A DNA stretch of 64,000 nucleotides from Rhynchopus euleeides (GCA_963210315.1 OY723304.1:620001-684000), one strand, 5' to 3'; counted from the first letter of the stretch, positions 46,473 to 56,130 are shown. Translations and numbers: made by a program. Notes: a model not told the origin generated them from the letters alone.

Positions 46473-47462
46473 TAACACACACGCACAGCCAGTGTGTCAC
46501 ACACTGGCTGATAACTGTATGTGAGGGGTGCCGTCACATGAGTGAGAATGCCTCCAAAGGACAGACGTCAACCTGACAACACACCATCTCCACACCTTTG
46601 AAACCCATCGGACACCCACAATGGCACTGCCGTGATGCGGGAGAACGCGCTAATCACCCACTGATGCGAGAATCGTGTTGGGCAGATAAAGGGATCCGCT
46701 TGGCAACAATGTGTAGGTGCACCATTGCTTGCGGATCCTTTTGCATCGTGTATCACTTCTTTGACGCACCATATCGCGATGGGTCCAGTATATCACTGTC
46801 ATAGGAGGGGAGGGGGAGAAGGGCTATGGGCGATACCCACCGGTTTTTGGCTATACCTGGTCCGGTCTCAACGCAGTGTTGAACTCCGGCCAAATCAGGC
46901 GGCATCCCATATGGAACAATACTATCGCATACGCACAAAGTAACTGATGCACTCACGGAGAAGTTTGCCCTTGCCAGACAGTGACAGCACCAATTGTTGG
47001 ATTGGAGCACAGCTGACGGACATCCACTCACCACTTCAGCAAGCTAAAGGCCAGGGCAAGTTTGTCCAGTTTGGGCCCCACCGAACTATCAAAAGAGAAA
47101 AAGACGAAACTGAAAGGGAGGGAGATGGGAGGCCTGGCCTTCGAAGAAACCCAAACACTCCGCCTGTTTTGTTTTCTTTAGCAGCACCATGGTACGCATT
47201 GGGGGGAGAGGGGGGGGGGGGGATTTCTTCAATCCTTTGCAGAAAACATAACCAGCCGATTCTTTCATGTTCCACTCACACTGGCTCACCAACTCTCTTT
47301 TCTTTCCCGCGAGAAGGTGAGGTGGGTTTTTTTTTTGAATCGTTCTGAAGTGATGTAGAGCACACACCGAGCACGCTGTCCTTGATGCAATCGCCACTGT
47401 AGACACACGTGGGGCTGTTTTGTGACATCCGCATCGCACGCAGTTCATTTTTTTTCCACGGC
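46467..47462. repeat. Retroelement end repeat A, right copy
   Basis: This matches 40773-41768 over 996 bases. On the minus strand it lies upstream of gag and so probably holds the promoter. It ends 174 bases from the 3' end of the CNCPWY gene at 47637. Confidence 0.93.
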
Positions 47463-47636
47463 GTGAGCCACACCACCCCTAGTTCTGGTGCGAACTGCGG
47501 TGATGCATACATTGTCAACTCGATTTTGTCTTACACCATCACCCCCCCACCCCCGGCCCGAGACGAAGAAGCACTTTTTATGGGAGAAGTATACCGGGCA
47601 TCCAGTTGGATCTGCAGGGGCAGAGGAACCCTGCAC

Positions 47637-48089
47637 TCAGCGAGGCGTGTCGTTCTTCACTACAGTGCCCTGCACGGGCTGTGCAAAGACCTGCACTGAC
47701 TGGGGACCCTCCGGCGGCGGTGCGGCGTAGCCCTGCTGCACCGGCGCCGCGTAGACTGCGTTGGGCTGGCAGCAGCACCCACCCTGGCAGCAACGGGTGC
47801 AGGTGCAACCGGGGCCCTTGCAGCAGCAAGCCCAGGATCCAACGATGACGATCACCAAGAAGGTGACGACGCAGAAGGTGACCAGCACTGCCAGCTCGGG
47901 TGTTTCTTCACACTTCGCAGTCAGGAAGTTGTCGCCGGAGCACGAGTACCACGGGCAGTTGCAACGGTAGATAGACATGCCGTCAACCCCGCAGATGGGC
48001 AACGCATCCGTGCTCGTCTCCTTGCATCCGGCATCGGCACCGGCAGCGAGGCTCAGCAGAACCCAGCAGAACGCAACATAAGCCTGCAT
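47637..48089 (-). CDS. Small cysteine-rich CNCPWY single-pass membrane protein
   Basis: The product is 150 residues from the ATG at 48089. It has a signal peptide at 1-21 (AFCWVLLSLAAGADA), a short ectodomain with eight Cys including CNCPWYSCSG, and a membrane helix at about 67-88 (LAVLVTFCVVTFLVIVIVGSW). A dense juxtamembrane cluster (CCCKGPGCTCTRCCQGGCCC) follows, then a Pro/Gln/Tyr-rich cytoplasmic tail. The membrane-proximal Cys are likely palmitoylated. The layout recalls Shisa-type adaptors, but I see no sequence proof of kinship. It is a clear relative of the split gene at 36152-38036: same motif, same order and same strand, 10 kb apart, with the retroelement lying between them. Function unknown. 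Confidence 0.85.
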   Translation of the reverse strand: MQAYVAFCWVLLSLAAGADAGCKETSTDALPICGVDGMSIYRCNCPWYSCSGDNFLTAKCEETPELAVLVTFCVVTFLVIVIVGSWACCCKGPGCTCTRCCQGGCCCQPNAVYAAPVQQGYAAPPPEGPQSVQVFAQPVQGTVVKNDTPR

Positions 48090-49046
48090 CGTGATGACAG
48101 TCTCCTGCTACACAGGAGATGGAAAAATAATGCGCTGAAAGAGGAAGAAAGGAGCGAGAGTGGCAAAAGAAGAAGCAAAGGAGCGAAACAGAAGCTACGA
48201 TGAGCCCTGGGAGACGGTTGAGGCTGAGGGGTGGTAGAGGTCGAGAGTAGAGGGCGGCTGGCAAGACGTGTGGCAAAGAGGAGACACACAGAATACGTAA
48301 AATACGAAGGGGGTATGTATGGGGAGTCGTGTATACGGGTATATGGGAGGGAAGGGTCTGCTGGGCGGTGTTGGTGATCCGGATGGGAGAGGCTGCTTGC
48401 TGGGAGGGGCAAGCAATGCTGCAGTGGGGCCTTTTTGACGTATCGGAGAAGAGGGGGTGGTGAGGGGGCTGCGGCGCGCTTCAGGCTACCTCTGCACTGC
48501 ACGCATGCAGCCAGACTTTGTTAGAGCGCGAGAGGTCACCACTCGTTGTGCACAACACCCGAGTCTGATGAAGTGTAGTCGTGTGAGAAGAAGGCCTCGA
48601 ACGTTCCCTGCTACGCCGAGCCATCAAGAATGAAGAATACCGATGGAGGAGGGGACTCTTCACTCTAAAGTGCGTAATCGAGAGCACGCCCTCTCCATCG
48701 GCGAACAGGGTTCCAGCCGTGGCATAGCTTTTACGTAGCGAAGCCTTCCCCCCTTCCCTCCCCCCAGTCCAGTGTAACCCATTTGCAGTGCACACACTGG
48801 AAACTGCGGCACCGCAAAAAACATAAACCAGAAAGAAAAACAGCACCGCACGCACCACACTGCAATACCAAACTCCCCCCCCCCCCCCCAGTCCCCCACC
48901 TCCACCCCCGGATCAAAAACAACACCGGCAGATCCCACGGCGCTCGCTCTACCTTCGGGGGGATAGGTCCTACTAGGGATGAGGAGACAAGACACGCCAT
49001 GATATGCCATGCCATGCGGACACAAGAGAGAGAGACTGTGTGTGTG
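48090..49046. other. Spacer without a supported gene
   Basis: The sequence is mixed, with C runs near 48880-48890 and no frame with a recognisable domain. It lies between two minus-strand genes. Confidence 0.5.
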
Positions 49047-50150
49047 TCACACAGCAGGCACAGGGGCCGGGCGCGACGCCCCTTTTTGGAAACGCAACGC
49101 AGCCTGTACCACGGTGCCCACATGCGACATTGTCGACAGCCTGCGTGAGTTGGCCCCCTTGTCCATGCGCTGCGCGAGGGTGCACGGGAGGTTGCCCCGC
49201 TTGTCCTTCGCCTGCGGGTCGGCACCCGCGGCAAGCAGCAGCTCGACCACATCGGAGGAGGCGCGGTGCGCCGCAACGTGCAGAGGTGTGGTGCCCTTCT
49301 CGTCTGCGGCATTGGCATCGACCCTCTCTGTCTCGAGGAGGAGGCGGGTGCAGTGCCGGTTGTTGGTGTGTACCGCAACGTGCAGAGGTGTGACGCCCTG
49401 GGCATCCACCACATCCACCGAGGCACCCTGGTGCACCAGCCAGTCCGCAACCTCGTCATGCGCAGCGGCAAGGGCGAAGAAGAGCGGGGTGCGGCCATCC
49501 TTGTCTGTGATGTCGAGGTTGTGCCCTTCACCTATCATCGTCACCAGGGTGAGGTTGCCTGTGGCGGCAGCGTGGTGCAGTGCGGTGCGGTCGCGCTCGT
49601 CGGAAACCTCGGATGCGCGGCGGTCGACAGAGAGGCGCCTGCTGAACTCCTCGACGTCGCCGTGCCTCACCAGGTCCAGCGTCTCCGCCTCCCACTTAGC
49701 ATCCTCCTGCAGCGAGTGGGACATGATGTTGCCGGCAGTGGCGCTCCCCTTGCGCTGCAGCATCGCCTTGATCTTGCGTATCGAGGAGGTCTTCTTCAGG
49801 AGCTCGTCCGGGCCGAGGGGGGCGTGCCCTCTGTCCATCCACCGCCTCGCGACCTCGGCAGGGCGCAGCCCCTCCGGCACGTCCTGCTCCCGCATGTCGT
49901 CGTCGATCGCTAGGAGCTCGTCCTCTTCATCCTGTGGTGCGGTGCAGGGGGTGTGGCGGAAACAAGCAAGCACAGGGCATGTGGATCGGAAGGGCGGCAC
50001 ACTATCGGCACACCGTGGTGGCATTCTTGAGGAAGCACGTCGATTATGATTCTGACACAGGTGCCGCAACCAACATACCTTCGACCACAGGCGGAAGGAA
50101 GACTTGCGCCGAAACCGAGGGCTCTGCTCGTTGGCTGTCGGATACGCCAT
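49047..50150 (-). CDS. Ankyrin-repeat protein
   Basis: Two exons, 50150-50079 (24 codons) and 49931-49047, give 318 residues. The 147-bp intron begins GTATGT and ends CACAG. After an acidic and basic N-terminal region (DEEDELLAIDDD, KKTSSIRKIKAMLQRKG) come five ankyrin repeats from about residue 140: RTALHHAAATGN, RTPLFFALAAAHDE, VTPLHVAVHTNN, TTPLHVAAHRAS and a weaker NLPCTLAQ. The helices end in LLL or WLV as usual. Ankyrin repeats bind partner proteins, and no enzymatic domain is attached, so the role is unknown. The start is the first ATG of the frame, but an additional upstream exon cannot be excluded. Confidence 0.85.
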   Translation of the reverse strand: MAYPTANEQSPRFRRKSSFRLWSKVCWLRHLCQNHNRRASSRMPPRCADSVPPFRSTCPVLACFRHTPCTAPQDEEDELLAIDDDMREQDVPEGLRPAEVARRWMDRGHAPLGPDELLKKTSSIRKIKAMLQRKGSATAGNIMSHSLQEDAKWEAETLDLVRHGDVEEFSRRLSVDRRASEVSDERDRTALHHAAATGNLTLVTMIGEGHNLDITDKDGRTPLFFALAAAHDEVADWLVHQGASVDVVDAQGVTPLHVAVHTNNRHCTRLLLETERVDANAADEKGTTPLHVAAHRASSDVVELLLAAGADPQAKDKRGNLPCTLAQRMDKGANSRRLSTMSHVGTVVQAALRFQKGASRPAPVPAV

Positions 50151-50330
50151 CCCGCAGCAGGCGAGCCCCCCTCCGGAGATAGCGTGCCCCGCCGGTCTGC
50201 TGTGTATCCAAGAGAGAGGGAGTGGGGAGAAAGGGCCACGCTTCAGGGGGGACTGACAACCTGCCGCTTGTGGGTTGGTCCCCTCACCGGCAGGGCCCGC
50301 AGGCTGTGTAAATGGGGCGCCTGAGACCTC

Positions 50331-50364
50331 TTCTATCAGAAGTTTATCAGACGTTTAAATACGC
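50331..50364. repeat. Direct repeat, left copy (partner at 51311-51344)
   Basis: TTCTATCAGAAGTTTATCAG, followed by a less exact 14 bases ending ACGC, recurs 980 bases downstream in the same orientation. The pair may mark the ends of an insertion or a local duplication. Confidence 0.75.
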
Positions 50365-50779
50365 CTAGGGGTGTCGTTTTTTCCTGTACCCCAGGGCTGC
50401 AGCAGTCTCTCCCCCCAGCACCGTACTCCCCTATCTAAGCCTCCTTCCCATGTGCTAACCCCCACAAGGTACCTCAAATAGCCCCGGGACACCCCCATTT
50501 GAAAGCTGCAGCAGGCAACACACTCAGCCGGACGGGGGTCAGAGCGGGGGTCTGCCATACGACCCCCGATATCGGGACCCTCGTCGGCCCCTTCACAGTC
50601 TTGTTGGGGCGGAGGCCGCGCCCTTCTGCATACCCACGGAGCACATCAACGCCAACTACTCAATCCTTTCTCCCACAATCCCAACAGGAATGAAGCCGTG
50701 TAACCACCCGCGCCAAGTCGGGGAGCTCGTCCGAAGGCCGCTGCACTCCATTGCCCGGCATGGCTATGTAGGGGTTCTG

Positions 50780-51075
50780 AGAACCGTCGGCAGTGCCGTA
50801 CCCTTGAGGGGCGTACACGAGCGGCCGTGTCCTTGAGGGACAGCATGGCGGGACCCACTCCCTGAGGAGCATGCACGGGGTGCACCTCAACTCTGTGGGA
50901 CTGGAAGTGTCGCAGAGCCCTGCCCTTGAGGGGCGCACAGGGAGTGCACGATGTCCTGTCGGTAACACTGAGCCCGGCCGCCCTTGAGGGCATATGTGTG
51001 GACTGGACGATCCCCTTGATGAGCGACAGCACCCAGCCCTTGAGGGGCATACACGGGATGCACATGTACTTGAGG
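50780..51075. repeat. Degenerate minisatellite built on CCCTTGAGGGGC
   Basis: About eight spaced copies of CCCTTGAGGG or close variants occur, several followed by CATACACGG or GCACACRGG and a GTGCAC. A related CCCCTCAGGG series lies at about 42395-42565 inside the retroelement's 3' part. Confidence 0.65.
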
Positions 51076-51310
51076 GGAGGAGATGATTGCATGTGCGCAG
51101 ATACCGAACGCCGTCACGAGTCTTTTGAGTGCGAAAAGCTAGAGCGTTTTCCCACACCCCAACCTGCCCCGCAGACCAGATGGTCTCCCTTGGGACATCA
51201 TATGCTCTGTGAGGAAGGCCCACACGGCTGTGGTTTATGAGAAAGTGGTGCCTAATACCCGGCCTTTACTGAGTCAGCCCCAGGGAAAATAAGTTCCGAC
51301 ACCCCACCCC

Positions 51311-51344
51311 TTCTATCAGAAGTTTATCAGAGGTTCAAAAACGC
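51311..51344. repeat. Direct repeat, right copy (partner at 50331-50364)
   Basis: This has the same TTCTATCAGAAGTTTATCAG core as the copy at 50331. Confidence 0.75.
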
Positions 51345-52495
51345 TGTTTCAGGGGCCCCAGTAAATGTATGTGTAAATGGGTGCAACACACTCCCCGACC
51401 TGCCGGCAGACACCTGTGGTGGGGGTGGGGGCGGGGCGAGGATCACCACAGGTTCACTTTTAATGCAGGTTGGAAGGGGCGGGGGGGTGGGGTGGGGTGG
51501 GGTGCACCTGCCATCCCTTCTGTAACTTCCGTTCTTCTCTTTTTTCGTTCACCTTGTATATGTGTGTGTGTGTGCCTGCGCTGTCCCAGCAGCTGCCTTT
51601 TTGAGTCTGGGGCAACCAGAAGCCACTTGCCACTCAAGAAGCCTCTCACCACCTTCTCCGCCCTCCCCACTCCTCTGCTCTTGCGTGTAACATCGCGCCA
51701 AGAGATGTGGCTTTCCTGCACTACCCAGCACGGGCAGCAAGCCGAATGTGCTGCGTGTGTTATCTATGTTCTGTTCTTTCCGGTGGGGAGCGCCAGGCTG
51801 CGGGGGGATGGGCAAGACAGCCTCTTCTCAACTTAGTTGTTAAATTAGTGCAAAAACTGACGGATATAAAAACCATACGCATCGCCGGGATTTTCACGGC
51901 AGAACTAAACCACGACACCCCGGCAACGACAAATATGACAACACACAAACACTTGCCCCCCCACCCCACCCCACCCCTTCCCCCTTTTGCAGCAGAGCAG
52001 ATCAGCAGTGAACAGCCGTACTCCTCTTGCCGCCAGTTGTCGTTGTTACCCCCCCTCCCCCCCTGAAGGCATTCTTTGTTTCTGGCATGGGGCAAAGGCA
52101 GTGCCAGGGTTACAGGCAGGGACACATCTTTGCAAGCCCCCCCACCCTGCCCTCCCGACGGTTGACGAACACGCTGCTTGCACAGCAGGGTATTCTGAGG
52201 TGGGGCATCGCCCAGCCAAGCTATCGAGCAGCTCAGGCGGTGTGTCTCGCCCCATCTGAGAGTCGCACGCTGGTGGTTCTCCCAAAGGCAAGGCAGGGAG
52301 GGTGGGACAGGCAGGCCGGTGGCGCTTGGGCGCAGGTCAGATGAGGGGGTGCGAAGCGCCGAGGCGCGCCTCCCCGCTGGGATGGGGGTGAACCGGGGAG
52401 AGAAGGGTCACGGCCCAACAAAGCACGCGGGGTCAGTTGCGGCGGGGGGCTGGCCTGGGGGGGCCAGTGGGCCCACTGGCTGTGCTGCGGTGGCA
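51345..52495. other. Spacer without a supported gene
   Basis: G and C runs and a GT repeat near 51560 occur, with no frame carrying a domain. It lies downstream of the IFT27 gene on the minus strand. Confidence 0.5.
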
Positions 52496-53223
52496 CTACA
52501 TGTCCTGCTTCAGCGTCCGCAGTTTCTCTTCGTATGACTTGTGGAACTGCTTGGCAATGAATTCAAACGGGGCTGTCAGATTTTGCGACCTGTTTGGGTA
52601 TAGATGATGTGGTATTCTTGCGCACCCCCCCCCCCCTTCCCCCCCGCCGACATGATTGATTATGAAATATGCATGGCAACAGTTACCCGCCTCTTCAGCA
52701 TTTGGGTGTTCCTGGGACCCAGCCGGGTCGAAACCCCACGCGACTCCCTCTGCCCTGTCACATACCTGAATGCCGACGTCTGGAAGAACTCGAGGCCCTG
52801 CGATTTGCACAGGTTGGTGCCTTGGAAGTCAGGCACCTCGATACGGTCGTCAAGATCGATCTTGTTGGCAATGCACACCCCAGGGAGATCTTTGCGTGTT
52901 TTTCTGCACTTTTCTATCCACGCTTTGGACCGTTCGAACGTGTTTTTGTTCGAGACATCGTAGACAAAGATGAAGTAGCTGATGTTCTCAAGGTATTGGT
53001 CCATGATGCCCCGGTACATCGCCTCGCCAGCCACGTCAAACAGATACAGCTCCACTGTCACACCGTCACCGATGTCAACCTCCTTCACACCAAAGTCGAT
53101 CCCCATTGTCATCTGGTAATTCCGGGGGAACGTCGACCCCCCCGTCAGGAACATCTGCACGATGCTGCTCTTCCCAACCGTCGCATCGCCGACAACCGCC
53201 ACTTTGCAGCGGAGCACCACCAT
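52496..53223 (-). CDS. IFT27: IFT27/RABL4 small GTPase of intraflagellar transport
   Basis: Two exons, 53223-52766 and 52589-52496, code for 183 residues, the usual length for IFT27. The 176-bp intron begins GTATGT and ends ACAG. GTPase motifs: GDATVGKSS (P-loop), TMGIDFGVKEV (switch I side), DVAGE at G3 (classical Ras has DTAGQ), NKIDL for guanine specificity, and TSAF at G5. The end, APFEFIAKQFHKSYEEKL, closely follows the IFT27 signature PFxxLAKQFHxLY. There is no C-terminal Cys for prenylation, as expected for IFT27. It belongs to the IFT-B complex with IFT25 and implies that the organism builds a flagellum. Confidence 0.93.
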
Positions 53224-53428
53224 TGTGTTGCCGCAACGCGCTGCCCCTCCCACCGCCCCCTTGCCTTGTCACTTGACCCACCCACCCCTCAGAAAAGCTG
53301 GGGCGAGCGGACACAGGGGGGATGCTCGGCAGCAGGCACAGCCCTTGTCCTGCCTGGGGACACCGGCAACTGCACCTGGGAGGGTGGATGTGCGTGGACA
53401 AGGCAGTGCGGTTGAAAATGGGGCGCGC

Positions 53429-53565
53429 TAGGCCAAATGAGGTCAGCTCCTGTGACGCTGAGTGACACTAAGTGACGGTAAGAGACCGTAAGTGTTGGTA
53501 AGTGACAGCAAGTGACGCCAAAAAAGCGGGAAAAATGGGACAGTCACCTGACCTCAGTTGGCCTA
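53429..53565. mobile_element. 137-bp MITE-like element with a minisatellite core
   Basis: TAGGCCAAATGAGGTCAG at 53429-53446 is matched, with one mismatch, by the reverse complement at 53548-53565. The interior is a run of six or seven degenerate GTGACRNTAA units. No clear target duplication could be picked out. Confidence 0.65.
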
Positions 53566-53713
53566 GGGGGCCCCCTGAAAAAAAGCCAACTTTGGGTCTC
53601 GCTTCTCTCTGCTGCTCTCTAGGACAAACAAACCGCGCACTGGCGGGGGTTGAGCTGCAGGTGACTCAGTGCTGGCGGGTCAAAAACAGGGCCGGACCGG
53701 GGAGATCTAGCAT

Positions 53714-54145
53714 TCACAGGGCCCTGAGGTCGGGGAGTAAACAACAAATGCCCAGGCCCCGGCAAGCCGGGGCACGCTCAACACTGGAGGGGAGAGGGGG
53801 GAACTGGGGAACACGTGGGGGAGTGCGGCTGCTCCGCTCTACGCCGCGCTGCGCATCCTCGAATGAGAACAGATCTTCGTCTTCGGCGCGCGGGTCCATC
53901 GACATCTCGGTGGGGGTGGTTGGGGTGGTGGACGCGTGTGCCATGCGGCAGTCGGAAGGGGCTGGGTTGTTGTTGTTGAAGCCGCCATTCGCAACTGCCT
54001 GCGCCTGCTGTCCACCCGCGGTCGGTGTCGGTCGATTTTCATAATATGCTTGTATTCGCATGTATGCTTGTATTTGCCCCCCCCCCCCCCCAGTAACAGC
54101 TTGAAGCTTGTCGGAAGCAACATGTTCTACTCTAGGCAGTCCCAT
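53714..54145 (-). CDS. Doubtful short reading frame
   Basis: This is a frame of 143 codons from the ATG at 54145. Its last 60 residues (RAEDEDLFSFEDAQRGVE) look protein-like. The first third runs through a poly-G tract that is a transposon-end relic, so if real it is more likely the 3' exon of a spliced gene. No domain is seen. Confidence 0.22.
   Translation of the reverse strand: MGLPRVEHVASDKLQAVTGGGGGQIQAYMRIQAYYENRPTPTAGGQQAQAVANGGFNNNNPAPSDCRMAHASTTPTTPTEMSMDPRAEDEDLFSFEDAQRGVERSSRTPPRVPQFPPLPSSVERAPACRGLGICCLLPDLRAL
54070..54099. mobile_element. Solitary end of a G-tract MITE
   Basis: GTATTTG, then about fifteen C's and CAGTAA, is the same terminus as at 60602-60625. The opposite end was not found within a few hundred bases, so this is a remnant. 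Confidence 0.55.
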
Positions 54146-54431
54146 AGCTGCTTCCGGAGGGGCCGAGCCTGAATGACATTCACACACTCATCGGGGCGCC
54201 TCGTAAAGAAAGGGCTGGTGGTGGTTACTTCCCCCTTGCACAATAGATCGCATTCCCCACAAGGTTCGTCTGTCGAAGATCCATCGGCAGAAACATTTCC
54301 AAGCCCGGCTTTACCCCAACCAGCTGACACAGCGAGAACAAGCGAGCCGCTTCACAATGGTTGCAAAGTGACACAGTTTGACACACAGCAACACGGTGCG
54401 AGGAGGGATACACAAGTTGCAAAGACGGCAC

Positions 54432-55577
54432 TCAGGGTGAAACGGAAGACACAGCACACACAGAGACTGAAATGTTGTTCTTTCTTTTGGTTGGTGTGAA
54501 GACCCACCTCCCGCAGAGGCTGAGTGCCACACCCTCACCCTTTGAATCCACCTTCCCCAGACACTCACCTGTGCTGAGGCGGTACAGCGTGGCGGTTGAC
54601 TCGCCTCTCACTGCAACAACATCACCTGGCTGTGACACAGCAAGTGAGGAGGGATAGTTGTCCAGTTGGACAGTACGCAGGCAGCTGAGGGAGGCTGTGC
54701 ACCACACCTTGAGCGACTTGTCGGAGGAGCACGACACCAGGTGCTGCTCGTCCTGAGTCAGGGCGATCTTGTTCACCCAACTCGTGTGCCCATCCAGGGT
54801 GTGTGTGTGTATGAGGGTGCTGCTGCCCCACACACGGATGCTCTTGTCCCATGACCCGGTGAAGATCCTCGTACCCGACACAGCAATGCTGTAAACAGCA
54901 TCGCTGTGCCCCTCCAGCACTGTGGCGCTCGGTGTGCCCTTCAAGTCCCACACACGTACTTTGCCCTTTTGGTCTCCGGACACGATACGTCCGCAGTGTG
55001 TCCACGCTGCACTCCACACGCCGCTGCTGTTGTTGTGGTCCAGCATGCACACCTCCTCCCAAGTTGAAGTCAGCCATACACAGGTGGTGTCATCAGAGCA
55101 CGTTGCCAACCACGTCCCACAGACAGAGAACGCTGTGCAATATATGCCGTTGTTGCCGTGTGTTAAGTCCGTCACCACAGCAGCGGTGGTGGTGTTGAAC
55201 ACAGATATGTGTCCGTTGAGGTAACACACAGCACACAGCGTCCCACACCTCGACAGTGTGATGCGGACTATCTCGCCGCCATGCATCGACGAGTAGACTG
55301 CGGGTACTTTGAGGTTGGGCCAGCGTGGGACGAGCTGGACAGCACCCCCGTCCTCCAGACCCGTGTCGGCAACACGCTGTGCATCGTCCAGCTCCTCCTC
55401 ACACCCTTCGATGTGTGCTGCGACGTTTTCGGCCTCACGGTCTGCGTTGATAGAACCCGGGAACATCTCGTTGAGCGCATCCGCCTTCAGCCCGACCACG
55501 GTCCCGCCTTCTGGAACACCGACGACACAGCTGTGCCCGGTCCCCGTGTGACGCACATCCACGGTGGGGCAATCCAT
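54432..55577 (-). CDS. WD40-repeat protein
   Basis: The product is 381 residues from the ATG at 55577. The first 90 residues include VGVPEGGTVVGLKADALNEMFPG and an acidic helix. About seven WD blades follow from residue 95 to the end, the clearest being TAFSVCGTWLATCSDDTTCVW, GRIVSGDQKGKVRVWDL, HSDAVYSIAVSGTRIFTGSWDKSIRVW and HLVSCSSDKSLKVW. One beta-propeller is the expected fold, acting as a scaffold. I cannot assign an orthologue. CCACCGCAG stands two bases before the ATG, so this may be the first exon behind a trans-splice acceptor, or an upstream coding exon may exist. Confidence 0.82.
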   Translation of the reverse strand: MDCPTVDVRHTGTGHSCVVGVPEGGTVVGLKADALNEMFPGSINADREAENVAAHIEGCEEELDDAQRVADTGLEDGGAVQLVPRWPNLKVPAVYSSMHGGEIVRITLSRCGTLCAVCYLNGHISVFNTTTAAVVTDLTHGNNGIYCTAFSVCGTWLATCSDDTTCVWLTSTWEEVCMLDHNNSSGVWSAAWTHCGRIVSGDQKGKVRVWDLKGTPSATVLEGHSDAVYSIAVSGTRIFTGSWDKSIRVWGSSTLIHTHTLDGHTSWVNKIALTQDEQHLVSCSSDKSLKVWCTASLSCLRTVQLDNYPSSLAVSQPGDVVAVRGESTATLYRLSTGECLGKVDSKGEGVALSLCGRWVFTPTKRKNNISVSVCAVSSVSP

Positions 55578-56130
55578 TCCTGCGGTGGGGGTGGTTGGGA
55601 GGAGGTGAGCTGCCGAGATTGTTGTTGGGTCGCAAGCTTGCACACAACATCACAGAACAAGCCCCATGCAGTTGGGCTGCGGAACAGCTATCAGAAGGCA
55701 ACCAGGTTGACGCGCTTCCCCACACGGAAATACACACGAAACCTGTTCCTTGCACGGTGCTGCCAGACTCTTTCTGCTGGGTTCGACACCTGCGGGCTCT
55801 GTGGGGTTGGTGGCGTGCACCTTCTCTACGACTGGGCCCCATGGGGATGCGGGTCAAAACCACATGTGACCACGTCTTGCTGCTTCGGTGGGGAGCTGAC
55901 ACACAAGCCTGCCTTGATGAATCCCACCCGGAGCAAGGGGGACTAGGGGAGCAGGAATGGGGAGGGGAGAGGTTGCGGAGAAACGCACACACCTCGACCT
56001 GTGATGAGGTGAGATGTGGCTCTGCAATTACGGCACTACGCGTGTCGTAAACTCAAATCGGACCTGCTTTCTCCGTGTTCCATTTCCTCCTTCATTGCAT
56101 GAGGGCCTCAAGCCCTCCGCCACTTGACTA

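Larger units (their letters stand above)
40773..47462 (-). mobile_element. VIPER-like tyrosine-recombinase retroelement
   Basis: The element is read on the minus strand. Its parts in order are gag-like (about 46323-45286), tyrosine recombinase (45197-44259) and reverse transcriptase plus RNase H (about 44250-42521). This gag, YR, RT/RH order is that of VIPER in trypanosomatids, whereas DIRS and Ngaro carry the recombinase last. At each end are two direct repeats, a 996-bp block A and a 91-bp block B, in the order A-B on the plus-strand left and B-A on the right. No integrase and no target duplication are seen, as expected for recombinase-inserted elements. The A copies look identical, so it is young. 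It is nearly whole, with about one or two breaks in the polymerase part. Confidence 0.82.

Noticed and set aside
40773-47462. Ordinary LTR retrotransposon
   Set aside because: There is no integrase, no target duplication and no TG...CA ends; a tyrosine recombinase is present and an extra 91-bp repeat lies inside the long one.
50780-51075. CRISPR-like array in the spaced CCCTTGAGGG repeats
   Set aside because: The units are short, degenerate and unevenly spaced, in eukaryotic DNA with no cas genes; it is a minisatellite.
55435-55992. Minus-strand frame upstream of the WD40 gene as an extra N-terminal exon
   Set aside because: Its composition is random-looking and there is no GTATG donor leading to the CCGCAG site; the ATG at 55577 suffices.
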